Made by a program: the position numbers and the translations under genes
Notes under the pieces: model-generated
The model's input: only the letters and a program-made list of their open reading frames with translations
What the model was told of the DNA's origin: nothing
The model's database searches: none
Shown here: positions 14,091-27,669 of the stretch, piece by piece
Numbering within the stretch: position 1 is the first letter of the stretch
Layout of the letters: every line of letters begins with the position of its first letter
NCBI GenBank assembly: GCA_019925105.1
Contig: JAHGAU010000020.1
Location: 1 to 64,000, forward strand
DNA from: Niebla homalea
Taxonomy: Eukaryota; Ascomycota; Lecanoromycetes; Lecanorales; Ramalinaceae
Direction of reading: 5' to 3'
Length of the DNA stretch: 64,000 nt

Positions 14091-17000
14091 AATAATCGAA
14101 TAATATAAGATTTATATAGTGATTTATATATAACGGGTACAAAATAAAAAAGGTTAAGCATTCTTATTTAACTTAAATAACGTTAAAAGGGTATACTTAA
14201 TAAGCGTAAATTTTAGTACCGTATAATCCGTAAAGCTTATTAAAGCTTACCGGGCTTACTCCCTTAATATTTTTACCCGGTTTACTCTTTTAATATTTCT
14301 TATTAATACTTTAACCTTTACGCCTTAAAGAAGTTAATAAAGATTATTACTTAAAGGTATATTTTTATCGTAATTAATTTATTTACAATAAATCCTTAAT
14401 TATACGTATATATTATTATATAAAAGTATATATAAAAAGCTAAGAGTAAACCTATTACTCCCGATTAAATCCGTTAACGTTTATTAAGTAAATAATTTAA
14501 TAAATAATGCTTTTTTCCTTTACGTTTAAAAAGAAGACTACGTTTATAAGACTCTTAATAACGGTATAAATAATATTTATACCTCGAAATATAGATTAAT
14601 AATCCGAAATAAGCCGTTAAATATTATTAATCTTAAAATTATTTTATAGTTTAAGGGAATTTATTAATTATTTTCCTTTTAAAAATTAAACTTTAAAGGA
14701 AAATATTCTATATATTATCGGTATACTTAAGGGTAAGTTTTATATTCTTATAATAATAATAATAGTTATTATAAATATTATTTAAACCGTTAAAATACCC
14801 AATAACCTTAATATCCGTTATAAAAGTTAAAACGTTAAAGTAAACTTTAAATATTACCCGATAAATAATAAATCCTTTAAGCCGGTATTTAATTAAATTT
14901 TAATAATATAACTTACTATTTTAATATAAAAAAGGACTTCTTAACTCGAAAAAAAAAAAACGGTAATTAAAAAAGCGAATATAATTAAGGAATGAAACTA
15001 TTTATTTTATAAGTTAACTTAAGCGTAAGCGCGTAATTTTTTATATAATTAACGTTATCGATAATAATAATGGTTTTATTAATATAAATATTTCCTTTAA
15101 AGTACCGATTATAAGCATTATTATTTAACCGGTTCTAAAGATCTCGTTACGTTAATTACTTATTTAAAAACGATATAAAGGAGCGTTAAAAACGTAATAT
15201 AAAGCCGTTATATAGGATATAACGGAAATTTATTATTTTAAATATAATAAGAGTTTCTTAGAAATTAATATTTATATTTAAAAATATAATTATATCCGGT
15301 TAACGGACAGTTAACCAAATATAATAACTTTTTTAAAGCGTTAAATTAACCGGATTATTATACTTTAAGCCGTTATTTTAAAAGGTTTTAAACAATAATA
15401 ACTTTATTAATTAAAAAAGGTTAAGTTAATTAATTAAGTCGACTTAATTATAAATAAAGAGACTTAATACTAATATAGTTAACGTAGTCCTCGTCCTATA
15501 GCTTTATTAATATTATAAAAGATATAATAAAATTAACGGGGACTTACGCTTCCTATATATATGGTTCGTTATTAACATTAGTTAGTCGAAAAAGCGTATA
15601 TCCTTCTATTATTAATAAGCCCGTTAAATATAGGTTTTATTTATTATTATTAAAACTTTTTTAATTATTATAGTTCGGGATTATAATTAAGGAAATATTA
15701 CCGATTATTATAATTATAACCGCAATCCTTATGAAAAACGAGGTTAAGCTAAATATCCTTTAATTTAATCTTAAATACTTTTATAAAATTATTTTTAAAT
15801 ATTAATAATTATAAAGGTTATTTAATAATTAATAGCGTAATAAACGTCGGATTTAATAAAAGAGACTTCTAGTATTATAATTTTACGTATTAAATAACTT
15901 TTGAGTAAGCTTATTAAAGGCGGTTATATTATATTTAATTTTTTAACGACGTAGAAATAAGCCCAGTATAATTAAGCTTTCTTATATAAAAGTTAGTGAG
16001 ATTACCGTAGTAAAAAGCTGGTACCATACCTAAGCTTATATTAAATATAAAGTTAAATAGATCTTAAATAAGGTAGTTGTCGTTAATAGATATTTAAAGA
16101 ATTCGGAGTAACTTTAACGGTATAACTTTATAAATCCCTTTATTATTAATGCTTAAAATCCTTACTCCCGTAATTAGCGGTTTTAAGCCTTTCTTTAGAT
16201 TATTAAAGCCGTAATAAATATATATATGAATTTTATACGTATACTTTATATTTATTATAATACGGTTATAAATGCGGATATAAACGTTATAAAGGTTATA
16301 CCTATAGGTAAAGACGGTTTTAAGCTGCCGGTATAAGCATAAAAAACAAATAATATTATTATAGACGGATAATTAAGGGATTTTATAGCTTTTAAAATTG
16401 GATTAATATATTTATACGGCCATCCATCGTAAGACTTAAAGTATAATAAAATAATTTAATAGTTTCTCTTTAATAACTTAATATTAATAACGCGTAAAGA
16501 TTTGTTTTTTAAAAATAACTTTAAAAGCTTCTTAATATAAAGGTATATATAGGCCGTTATATACGTTTATTAAATTGAATATTATAGCTATTTTAACGTA
16601 AACCGATAAATACGCGGAGTTTACCCACGGTATATACCCGGGGGGTATATATCCATAAGGATATAGGACGTTATATATATGGTTTTTTCGCGTAAAGAAA
16701 ACGATCTATTTAAGGTAAGGAGCCGTTACAGGTAATTAATAAAATCTGAATCGATAAAGTTTATGCCCCGATTAACCTTAATAAAATTAAAAGGGTCGGT
16801 AATAAAGTAAGCAATATATTTTACCCTAAATTTAAAGAAGTAGCTTAGATATTATATATTATATAAATAATCCGTATTATCTTTTATATATTTAATTTTA
16901 TTTATAAAACGTTAAATAAGTTCTTTTAATCGTTAAAACCTTAATAACGGAGAGATTTACTTATCCGTTAAATATAATATAGTAATAATAGAAAATATCT

Positions 17001-20000
17001 TTATTAAGTCTAAATAAGAAAAATACGTTTAAAAGTACTTTAATTTAAGGAGGTTATAGGTTGAGTTAAGACCGGGCCCGGTATTATTCTTTATTAATAT
17101 AACGTATAAATAAGCTCTTAGAAATTATATAGTAAAACGGCTTAATGAAACTTAAAAATAAAAACGAAAAATTACCTTTTTAAATATAAAAAAGTTATTT
17201 ATAAAAAAATATATTACGTTAATAAATAAGTATAAAAAACGGGTATATATAACGTTAAATACGTCTTAATTTAAGGATAAATATTATTATGCCGGAATAT
17301 ATATTGTTTTATAATATATAATTATAACCTTATTATCCGGTATAAGTACCCTTAAAAGGTCGCTTTTAATAAATAATACCGGGAAGTCGCCTTATAAGGT
17401 AACGTTATTAATATAAAGTATAATTAAGTTATTTTATTATTTATTTTTAAGGTTATTTTAAGGGAAGAGTTTTTATAAAGCGATATCTTTAATTTTATAA
17501 CCGATAAAGAGCTATATAAACGGTTTTTACTTAATTAAATTAATTAACTCCTTTAGAAAATAAGGTAGCCTTCCGTAATCCCAGAAAACTATATCGGTAT
17601 TTTCATATATTATAAGTTAAACGTAATATTAATAAGCTATAACTTAATATTTTTAAGAGTTATACGGTTTTAACTTATAATAATTATATATATAAAGCGT
17701 AATAACCTTTAAATAACGCACTTACTAAGCTTCCTTTAAAAGTAACGACCTTTCAATTAATAATTATAGAAGTTTTTTAAATCGTTATAAATTATAAAAT
17801 AATCTTACGATTATAGTTATTATAGAAATTATACTTAATTTGGTAAAGTATTTTATTAACCGTTTTAAACCTTAACCGATTAAACGGGCTTTTTAATAGC
17901 TTAATTATTATAATATTTAGAAGTTAATAAACGTATATAGTTTAATAAAATACGATAAGCTTTTATAGGAAAATTATATACCGATAATTATCGATAAAAA
18001 GGTATAAATAGCGATATAAATAGCGATATAAAAACGAAATTTAAAAGATAATAATAGTTTATATATATTATAGCCAAAAAATAATCTTATTTATCTTTAT
18101 AGTAAATACCGGCTTAAAATCGTAAGAATTTTTTTATATCCCGATAATTATTAATAAGTCGTAAACGTATATAATAATAGTAAATTATAATTACCTTTAA
18201 TAAATCCTTATGTTTATTATAATTTATAGTAATAATTAATAGCTTAAAATAACGTTTTAAGTAAACTTATTTAAATGCGAAAAAATTTAAAGATAATAAT
18301 ATTTATAGAAACTTAAAATAAGTTAATAAAAAGAATAATTTGGCGTAAAAGTAAAAATAATTAACTATACTTTTATATTTATAAATAAAGTAAAAAAACT
18401 TATAATAAATAAAGAAGTAAGCTATTAAGGACCTATAAACTCAATATTTATAAGATTATCTTAATATTTTATTACCTTTTATTAAACTATAATTTACCTT
18501 ATAGATCAACACCTTTTACCGGCTCCTATCTTTATATTATCTTAAAGTACGTTTTATCCTTAAATATAATAAATAATACTTATCGGTTTATAAAAGCTAT
18601 ATAAATATTTAATCTGGATTAAGGATATTTAAGATAATATCCTAAGTTAAAATAATAATTCTCGACGTAAACTTAATATATAAACGGTAAATATTCTATA
18701 AAATCGGTATCCTCGGTATTTTAAAGCCGATTAACGTTATATTAAGTAAGAATAATAATATATTATATTTTATCTAATATTTTATAAGCGAGTTATTATT
18801 ATAAAACGGATTTTAAAGGTAAAAAGTCCTATATTATTAATTTATATTTTCCTTAAAGATATTAAGTTTTTTAAATTGGGCGTTAAAATTATAAAGAACC
18901 TACTCTTTTTTAATTATAAAACTTCGATCACTTAAGAGTTTATAAGATTATATAATTTAAGCCGCCGGTAATTAAAGTAAAAAAATAAGAATAATACCGT
19001 ACTCCAATAAAAGGATTTAAGTAAAATTATTAATCGGTATAACTATCGTTAATTATAATTATTTGCGTTATAATATTTCTTTAATATATTAAGCTAAAGT
19101 CTTTATAAGGATAAAGTAACGTTAAAGAACTTTACGCTATATATTAAGTAAATCTAACGGTTTAAGATAATCCAATTAATATAAAAATATAAATTTACGG
19201 GGATCCCGTAATAAAATCGTAACTTAAAGATATTATTATTAAGAATAATTATAGAATTTATACTATATATACTTCCGTTATTAATGTTTGTTTATTCTTC
19301 GGAATTTAAAGTATTATACGTTAAGGATTTTATAAATATATTATCCTATACGTTATTAATAATAATAAAGGTTTTAATATTATAATATATTTATAAGTCC
19401 GGTATTAAGTATCGCTATAATATATTTTATAAGAAGTTTTTTTCGGTTAAATTAACGTTACTTATATCTCTATTATATCGATAATATAATTATTACGTAA
19501 TAACGTTAGCCCTTTATAAGCTTATTTATTATTAAATAATACTTCTTTTAAAGGTTTTTCGGAAAGGTATCTGACTTAGGAAAGGCCGCTATTATTATTA
19601 TTATACCTATTACTTTACCTGTATAAATAAACTTTAAATTTAAGTAGATAGATAATAATCCTATTTAGATAGATATTAATTATACGCAGAAAAATCCTGA
19701 TTTTATTAAGACGGAGAACGATTTTCTTTACAGGTATAAACGTATAAAAAACGCAATAAATAAGGAGCCCTTTAGCCTTATTATATCCATAAGTAATTAA
19801 CGATTAAACCTTTTAAGGGCTTTTTTTCTTAATAAGGTTTATAATATAATAATAATAATAATATCCCAGAATAAAAGACTTATTTAAGTCGTCCTTCCGC
19901 GGATTATAAAAAATAAAACGTTTTACTTTTTTCTAATATTAAAGGATTAAATTATTATCTTTAAACTTCTTTTATGAATAGAATATAAAATTTATATATA

Positions 20001-23000
20001 TTATAATAACGCGAACGGTAAATATTAAACGGTAGATTTTAAGTAATTAAATCGTATTAATAAATTAATTATAATTTATCCTACTTCTTAATATTAATAG
20101 GTTTAAGAGGTTATTAAAGAATATAAATTACGTTATAAGATATATAAATAAATAGTTATTTAATCGTTTTGCTTAGCTTAAGTCGATTATAAACTGGCCT
20201 TAACCTTTGTACGTTTATTTAAGATTATTATTTTTATTTTAACTTTATTATCGTTATTATAAAATTAAGTTATTTCCTTTTTTAAAATTAAAACCTTGTT
20301 CTTTTTAAGCTTTAAAACGATTGCTTTCTTTTTAATTAAATTTTTTAATAAATTAAATTTAATATTTTTTTACTTAATAACTTCCTTTAATCGATAATTT
20401 TTTATGAGAAAAGAGTTAAGCTTTATTAATATATTAATTTTTTTTTAATCCTTATAAATATTAAAAGTACTAGCGTTATTAAAAGTAAATATTAATAATA
20501 AATTTAATTTCCGTTTATACGTAAGCGAAACTTTTATTTTTTTATATATAGTAAATTTATAATTAAGGGATTCTTTAATTATAAAGTATTATTTTTTTTT
20601 CCCTTAAAAGCTTAGTTTAAACCTTTTACTTTTATTCCAATAAAGTATTTATATAATTTTTAATTTAGGTATAATAATATATTATTTTTTATAATTAAGT
20701 AAAGGCGGTTTATAAGCGCTTATTTAAGTCCTTCCTTTCTTTTTTAAGAAGGTTTATATTATAGATTAAAGTTTTTAATAAATATAAGTTTCTATTATAA
20801 CTTAAATGTTATTAATTAAGGTAAATAAGTAACGTTTTAAGGTTAAAGGCATTTTATACTTATTATAAATATATTATAAGTAGGTTTAAATCGGGGTTAA
20901 TAATAAGAAAAGAATAAGGAAAAAGAGAAGTTAAACTTTATAAGTATACCCATATGTATTATATATTTATTTTAGGTTAATTATTAATTACGCTCTGATT
21001 ATTATTTTATAGTTAAATTATTTTAGTTTATAATAATAATCGGCGCTTATATCCTATATATTTTAAGTATTAATTATTAAATAGATATTTAATTCTTAAA
21101 TTTATCGTAATAAGGTATAAAAGAATTTATAAAGTTTACTTTATTATAACCGTTATTAATCTTTAATTTAGGTATAAAGACGTATAAGGTAATATCGGAT
21201 TAATTAAGTTAATTATTATTATATCCCGTCTCTATAATTAAATTCATATTTATTTCTGACGTTAAACCTTATTTCTATATAAAACCTTATAATAATATTA
21301 ACTTTTATAAATAAGAGTTAACTTAAAAGTTTATATCCTTAGGTTATACTATTTATATTATAGGAATAAAGAATATTATATATATTAAGTTATAAAATAT
21401 AAGTAAATAAAAAATAACGTAAACTTAATAATAATATTTATTTTATTAAACCTTATTATTAATATACCCTTATATACCGTAATAACTATTATCTTTTTTT
21501 ATAAAATTTAATATATATATAATATAAATATTATCGTTATTAAAAGGCATTTAATTAATAATTAAACTTAAAAGAAATATTATTTACGCGAATTTATATT
21601 AACCAGTTATTTTAAGGCTATTTTACAATCGGAAGGCTTAGGTTTTATATTTAAGTATATATCCTTAATTTTAAGTTACGCTTTCATTAAAGCACTTACG
21701 GTACGTATTATATCTTTAACTTATTATATACTCTTATTAAAAAACTTATACTTCTTATTTATAGTTATTTTTAAGAAAAACTTTTATATTATTAATATTC
21801 TTAATTAATCATAATTACTTTATCTCTTGTCTTTTATAATAATTATTATAAAGGAGTTTAATAAGTATAAAAGGGTATAAATAAAAGCTTAAAATATAAA
21901 GGGGCTATTATCGATTATAGCGCCGTTTTATCTTCGGTTTTATATAAACCTAAAGTAATAAACGCTTAATATTATTAGGCGTTAAAATTATTAATTAGAT
22001 CCAGAAATAAAAATATAAACGTCTTAAGTACCAAAAGATTTATATTAAATTTATTTTATTAAGGGAGGGAACTTTAAGGTATCTATTTTATTAGTTTATA
22101 AATTATTAAAGGGAATAAAAAGGAAATCTTTTTATATATTATAATTTTTTTTTAAAGGCTTAATAATAATTCATAAAACCGTATTTTAAATAAGATTACA
22201 ATAATATATAGAACCTTGGTAATATAACCTTTTATAACGGACTTTTTGCTTTAAATAACGTAAATTACTTTATAGAAATAAATAATAATTTCTATTAAGC
22301 TATTATATTTAATTTTATTATTAAGTTTATTATAAGATTAACTTAATAAGTTAATAATAAAAAAATAAAACTCTTATTAATTAAATTCCGCTAAATAAAG
22401 GAGGCTATAGAGATATATAAGAAACGGTAACGTTTATTATTCTTATTCTTTAAGGTAATAATTATTAATTATTCTTAAGTTTAAATATTAAGTATTTATA
22501 AGTTAATAAATTGCTTTAAAATATATAGAGTATATTAAATTATATTTATAAATTATAACCTTTTTTAAAGGAAATGTTTAAAATAAGGGACAAAAAAGTA
22601 AGCACGGACCCAAATTAGGTTAAAGACGGGGCTATAAAGTATACGGATTTTACTTAAAGCGATTAAATATAAATAAAATATAACTAAATTATAAATATAT
22701 TAAAGTACGACTTAAAATATAACGGCAGGTTAACTATAAATATTATTAAGCGATTATTATTTATATTCCGTTTACTTATTTTTATAAAGTAATAAAGATA
22801 TAATATAATTAATAATATCGTTAATTATTATAAAGATCGTTCTTATAATATTAATATTTATATTTAGATATTTTAAGCTATAATTTATATTATAGGGTTT
22901 AATTTATGTTTATATATATTTTAACGCTTTTTATAGCTATATTATAACGGTATATTAATTATAAAATTCATTTAAACGCTATTATCCGCTTTTAAAATAA

Positions 23001-24300
23001 AATAACTATATATTTAATTAATAGGGTTAAGAACCGTATAAATAACGTATTTTACGTTATATAGTTTCGCTTTTTATATTTATAGCCCTATATATATAAT
23101 AAGTAACTTTAAAGCGTAAATAAAATAATTTTATTCCGTTATACTGCTTTATGGTAAGTATAAAATAAATAAAGGTTAATAGAAAAGCCGTTATAATTAA
23201 GCCTTAATAGTTAACAACGTAAGCGAATTCACTATATACGGATAAAGGGTAGAAGAAAGTTATAACTATAATAGTATTTAATTTAATTAATTAAGAAATT
23301 AATATAAACGTTATAGTATTAATTTAAGCTTTATATTACGGGTAAAGCGATTAACAAATTTATATACTCTTATTATACGGCTTAAGGATTTATTAACGAT
23401 AGGCTTATCCGTAACGTCTTCTTAATTATCCTTCTTTAAATTATATTATTTTTAATACTTAATAGACTTAAAAATATTAATATTAAAGTTACTTTAATTT
23501 ATAAGCTTAATCTTTATAGCTATTAAAAATTCTTGCTTAAATTAAGTTACTTAAAAAAACCCCATTATAAACGTTACGTTAAAAAGCTTAAATTACGGAT
23601 ATCTTATAAATTTAGCCGATAATTATTAGAGAAATTATATAAATATTTTATCGTATCCTATTTTATTAATATCCGTTTTTATACGTTACGGTATTATTAA
23701 AAACGAAAGAGTAGTTATCGATAACGTTATATTTGGAATTTAGAATTATAAGATTAAGTTAAAAAAGGGAAAAAATTTATTAAAAGAAATTAAAGATAAA
23801 TTTTTTTATATTAAATTATAATTAAAAGACATTTTTAGAAACCGAGAATATAAGTTTAATAAAATACTATACGATAAAGTTAAGCGACTACTAAAATACT
23901 TAAGAATCGGAGTATATAATAACGCTTTAAGAAATAATATAGTTATTAATAATTATTAATATTTAAGGTATATTATTTAATAAATATTTAAATTTATTCC
24001 TATCGGCAATAAAATAAATTTAAATTATATTATTCTTATTAACGTTAAAGGAACGTTATACTTAAACCCGGAGGACCTTTAAAGTCGGATTAATATATAT
24101 ATTATATTATTAATTTTAAACTTACGCTAAAGCTAAATTATATCTTCATAATTATTAAGTTAAATAAATAAAAAGGACGCGTAATTAATTATATCGGAAG
24201 TAATATAAAGATTTTATTATTTTTTATACGATTTACGGAAGAAGGATATATTTTATTATATATAGATTAAAAAGCTATAAAACGTATTTAATATTTACTT
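14091..24300. other. Degraded AT-rich DNA, nothing recognisable
   Basis: About 10 kb of stop-saturated sequence. The only local structure I can point to is the 21-bp palindrome at 16631-16651, listed separately. No LTR pair, reverse transcriptase or transposase motif could be supported. Confidence 0.6.
16631..16651. repeat. 21-bp perfect palindrome with GC core
   Basis: TATATACCC and GGGTATATA flank a GGG spacer, giving a 9-bp perfect inverted repeat next to CCCACGG. It is probably a chance hairpin or a transposon-internal structure. Confidence 0.5.
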
Positions 24301-24842
24301 ATAAGGCGTAATAATAAATAACGGGTCCCTTTCTTATAAGTAGCCTAAAGGGTTAAATAATATATTTTCCATCTGCTTATAAAGCGTAATAATATCCCCC
24401 TTTTATAAGTAGCTTAAAGGGTTAAATAATATACCTTTTACCTACTCGTAAGGCGTAGTAGTAAATAACGGGTCCCCCTTTTATAAATAACTTAAAGAAT
24501 TAAATAGTTCTCTTTCTTAAAGGTAACTTAAAGGGTTAAATAGTTCTCCCTTTTATAAATAGTTTAAAGGGTTAAATAATTCTCTTTCTTATAAGTAATT
24601 TAAAGGGTTAAATAATATACCTTTTACCTATTTATAAGGGGTAACAATAAACAATGGGTCCCCCTTTTATAGGTAGTTTAAAAAGTTAAATAGTTCTCCT
24701 TTTTATAAGTAGCTTAAAAAGTTAAATAATATATTTCCTACTTACTTATAAGAGTTTTATAAGTAGTTTAAAGGGTTAAATAATTTCTTTTCTTATAAAT
24801 AGCTTAAAGGGTTAAATAATATACTTCTTATTTATTTATAGG
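24301..24842 (+). repeat. Composite tandem repeat, about 10 copies of a ~40-bp unit
   Basis: The core CTTAAAGGGTTAAATA recurs ten times (near 24352, 24411, 24491, 24526, 24563, 24601, 24678, 24715, 24766 and 24806), each preceded by TTATAAGTAG or TATAAATAG. Two tail types alternate: a short one with TTCTCYYTTT, and a long one ending in AAGGCGTAATAATAAATAACGG then GTCCCCCT. The result is an irregular higher-order pattern. Units differ mainly by transitions, so mutation followed expansion. Confidence 0.9.
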
Positions 24843-25139
24843 ATAGGGTCTTTTTAATAAGCGATATTAACTCCTTTTTATAACGGTTAACCGGTAATAC
24901 GGATCCGACTATAGGGTTAGGAGAAAAATTGTCCGTATACTTATTTATATTTACTTTTAATAATTAATATTTAAGCCTTAAACTATATATAAAGGAGGGA
25001 ATAATATTACTTATTATATAATTTATATAATTAGAAAGGTTTATATTAATTTAATAAGCGATTAAGACGGTAACGTTTAATGTTTATTATATAATATAAT
25101 ATAAATTTATTATATTATGCTCTGAGAAAATTAATAGTA
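24843..25139. other. Degraded AT-rich DNA
   Basis: Nothing recognisable between the composite repeat and the hairpin that follows. Confidence 0.6.
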
Positions 25140-25187
25140 CGTTACCAAAAGTTATAATTATTAACCATTATAATTATTTTGGTAACG
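25140..25187. repeat. 48-bp hairpin with perfect 11-bp arms
   Basis: CGTTACCAAAA (25140-25150) pairs perfectly with TTTTGGTAACG (25177-25187). The 26-nt loop itself contains ATAATTAT words on both sides of TTAACCATT. Both arms keep a CA or TG step, unlike the flanks. It could be a tiny inverted-repeat element or a termination/replication structure; no target duplication is seen. Confidence 0.6.
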
Positions 25188-27227
25188 ATGAAATTAATCC
25201 GTTTACTGCTTAATAAGTTTTATAAGTAATTCGGAAGAAATAATTATACCCTTTAATTTATTAAGCTTTCTATTTTTAACCTTTAAAAAGCGGTTATATT
25301 GGAAAATAAAGATTACGGAGTAACTTATTCTGCTTAGTAATTATTCATAAATAAGTAATTTAATTCCGTACTTAATCTTTCTTTTAATTACCTTTATATT
25401 ATAAAAACGATGCTTATTAATATAAAGATACTCTTTTAAATATCCGCTTTTAATATTAGGTTCCGTTAATAATTAATTAATTCGCTTTTTAACTTTAAAT
25501 ATACTATATACCCTCTTTTTTTAATTATTAAACTTAATAATTAAAGACCGCTAGCTTAGCCCTTTACGTAATATACCTTATAATAAAGTATATTCCTTAA
25601 CGAGCTAAATATTTACGATATGAAGATTATTAGTAATTTATAATAACTCGTTTTAATTAGTATTATAGTATACTTCCAATAAAAGCTTTTTAATTTTCTT
25701 TAGGTTTTTTTTTAATTCTTTTATAAAAACCTTAATAAGACTTAATAAAGCTAATAAGAGCCTTTAGGCTTACGTAAAAACTTAAGGATAAGCATATTAA
25801 TCTTGATTTTATATTAATAATACTTTCTCTTTAATTAAAATTAAAATAAAATTATTTATTTCCTGATAATTTAGAAGTCCGTTATTGCCCCGCTTAATAA
25901 AAAAAAGGTTATAACGGCTTACCATAAAGGGAGTTATATTTTAATTAATTTTTTAAATAGTTATTAATAGCTTATTTTTATAAGGTTATAATAATTCACC
26001 GGAAGCCTTATAAAGTATATTAAATGCTTTTAATAAATAATATAATCCGCTTAAAGATATTATATAAAAATAACTTATAAATAATAAAAAAAATAGGATA
26101 AAGACATTATTATCCTTTATTATTTAAGTTTTAAGAATCGTCTTAGCTTTCTTAAGGGTTTTAATTATTAAGTTTATTATTTAAGTTAATATTATTTTAA
26201 TAATAAAGTAATTTCTTATTTAAATAAGTAATTCTTAGTATAAATATTTAAAAATAAACTATCTATATCCATTATTAAGACTACGTATTATACCCTTGAT
26301 AAAAAAAGATTTATTTACGGATTAATCTTTAATGACGGAAAGGATTTCTAAATAGAGTTAAAGAATACCCTTTTATATTTATATAAAAGGACTTTAATAA
26401 AGTTAAAAATCTTTAAAGAGGTAAAAACGTAATATTATTTATTCGGATTAAACGTAATTAATTATGTTAACTTTAAGATACGCGGAACGTCTTCCTTGGA
26501 TAATATAATTATAAAGTAAGTTTTATTTATGTCTTAAGGGACCCGGGCTTAAAAAACATTAATAATAATAATAATTAGAGTATCTTTTTATATATTTACC
26601 TGGAAGGTTATAGAAGATAAATTTAAGAAACCAGGCTTAGAAATATCGAGATTAATAATATTCGGATTAAGTTTTACTTATTAATTAAACAGATACATTT
26701 CCAGGTATATAACGTTTTTAAGTCAATACTTTATTAACGTAAAAAAACCGCAGAAGATAAGAATCTTAATTATTATTCTTTAGTATAGTATTCGAATCGT
26801 TTAAGTTAATAAATATTATTAATATTACTGTTTCCGTCTTTTAATAGGTATTGGTATCGTTTAAATAAAACGAGGCTACGGCTTTAAAAATATGGTCTTT
26901 ATATTTATTTTAGTAAGTAATATTATTCTGCTTAAAGTTATTTTAATAAAAAACTTAATCCTTATCTCTATAAAATCTTTTAACGTCCTTAATTTTATAT
27001 CGGATAACGGCTCTTCGGAAAGTAATTATAGCTATATTACCGTTCTTTAATATAGTATTTAATTTATTTAAAATAAATAAAATTATTTTTAAAGTTCCTA
27101 TTTTCCTTATTTCAGATACGGAATACTCTTAAGTCTTTATTAATGGTTATAGTGTTTATTTAATTTAATTTCTTATTTAATTTACGCTTTATAGCTTTAA
27201 GTATTTTAATAACTTATTAAAAACGAC
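25188..27227. other. Degraded AT-rich DNA, nothing recognisable
   Basis: The sequence is stop-saturated. The interval 26450-26720 keeps a few CA/TG words (CCAGGC, GATACATTTCCAGG) but no motif I can name. Confidence 0.6.
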
Positions 27228-27358
27228 TTATAACTATAAGTACTTTAACGGAGCTTTTCGGAGATGAATTATAGCTCCTTAAGGACGAGTTATAGCTATA
27301 AGTGCTTTAATAGAACTCTTTATAAATATCCGATAACTCCTTAAAGACGAATTATAGT
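27228..27358 (+). repeat. About 60-bp tandem duplication
   Basis: Two adjacent units (about 27228-27283 and 27284-27345) share GACTTATAACTATAAGTACT-like starts, a GGAGCTTTT/GAACTCTTT middle and an ATAGCTCCTTAAGGAC / ATAACTCCTTAAAGAC end. The start of a third unit follows. Confidence 0.75.
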
Positions 27359-27484
27359 TTAATAACGTTAAAAAGCAATAAGATTATTATAAACGTATTC
27401 CTATAACTATAGAATATCTTTTTATTTCCTTATAAACGGTTATAAACTCTGAATAAAGCTTTATTATTTATATAGCCTTTAATA

Positions 27485-27668
27485 AAGGATATAAAGGAAA
27501 AAATAAAGGAAATAAAGAAGATAAGATAGAAAAAGTAAAGGAAATAGAGAAGGTGAAGGAAATAGAGGAGGTAAAGGAGATAAAGAAGGTAAAAAATAAA
27601 GAAGATAAGATAAAAAAGGTAAAGGAGATGGAAAAAATAGAAGATAAAAGAGATAGAATATTATAATA
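27485..27668 (+). repeat. Polypurine minisatellite (Lys/Glu hexapeptide-like)
   Basis: About 180 bases are almost purely A/G with regularly placed T, built from units such as GGAAATAGAGAAGGT (period near 18). One plus-strand frame reads as a repeated K-E-I-E-K-V-like hexapeptide through to TAATAA at 27664-27669, free of stops. It could be the trace of a coiled-coil coding repeat, or only a purine tract able to form triplex DNA. No start, domain or flanking gene supports a protein. Confidence 0.6.
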
Positions 27669-27669
27669 A

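Noticed and set aside
24301..24842. CRISPR array
   Set aside because: Units are tandem without unique spacers, and the window is a fungal nuclear sequence.
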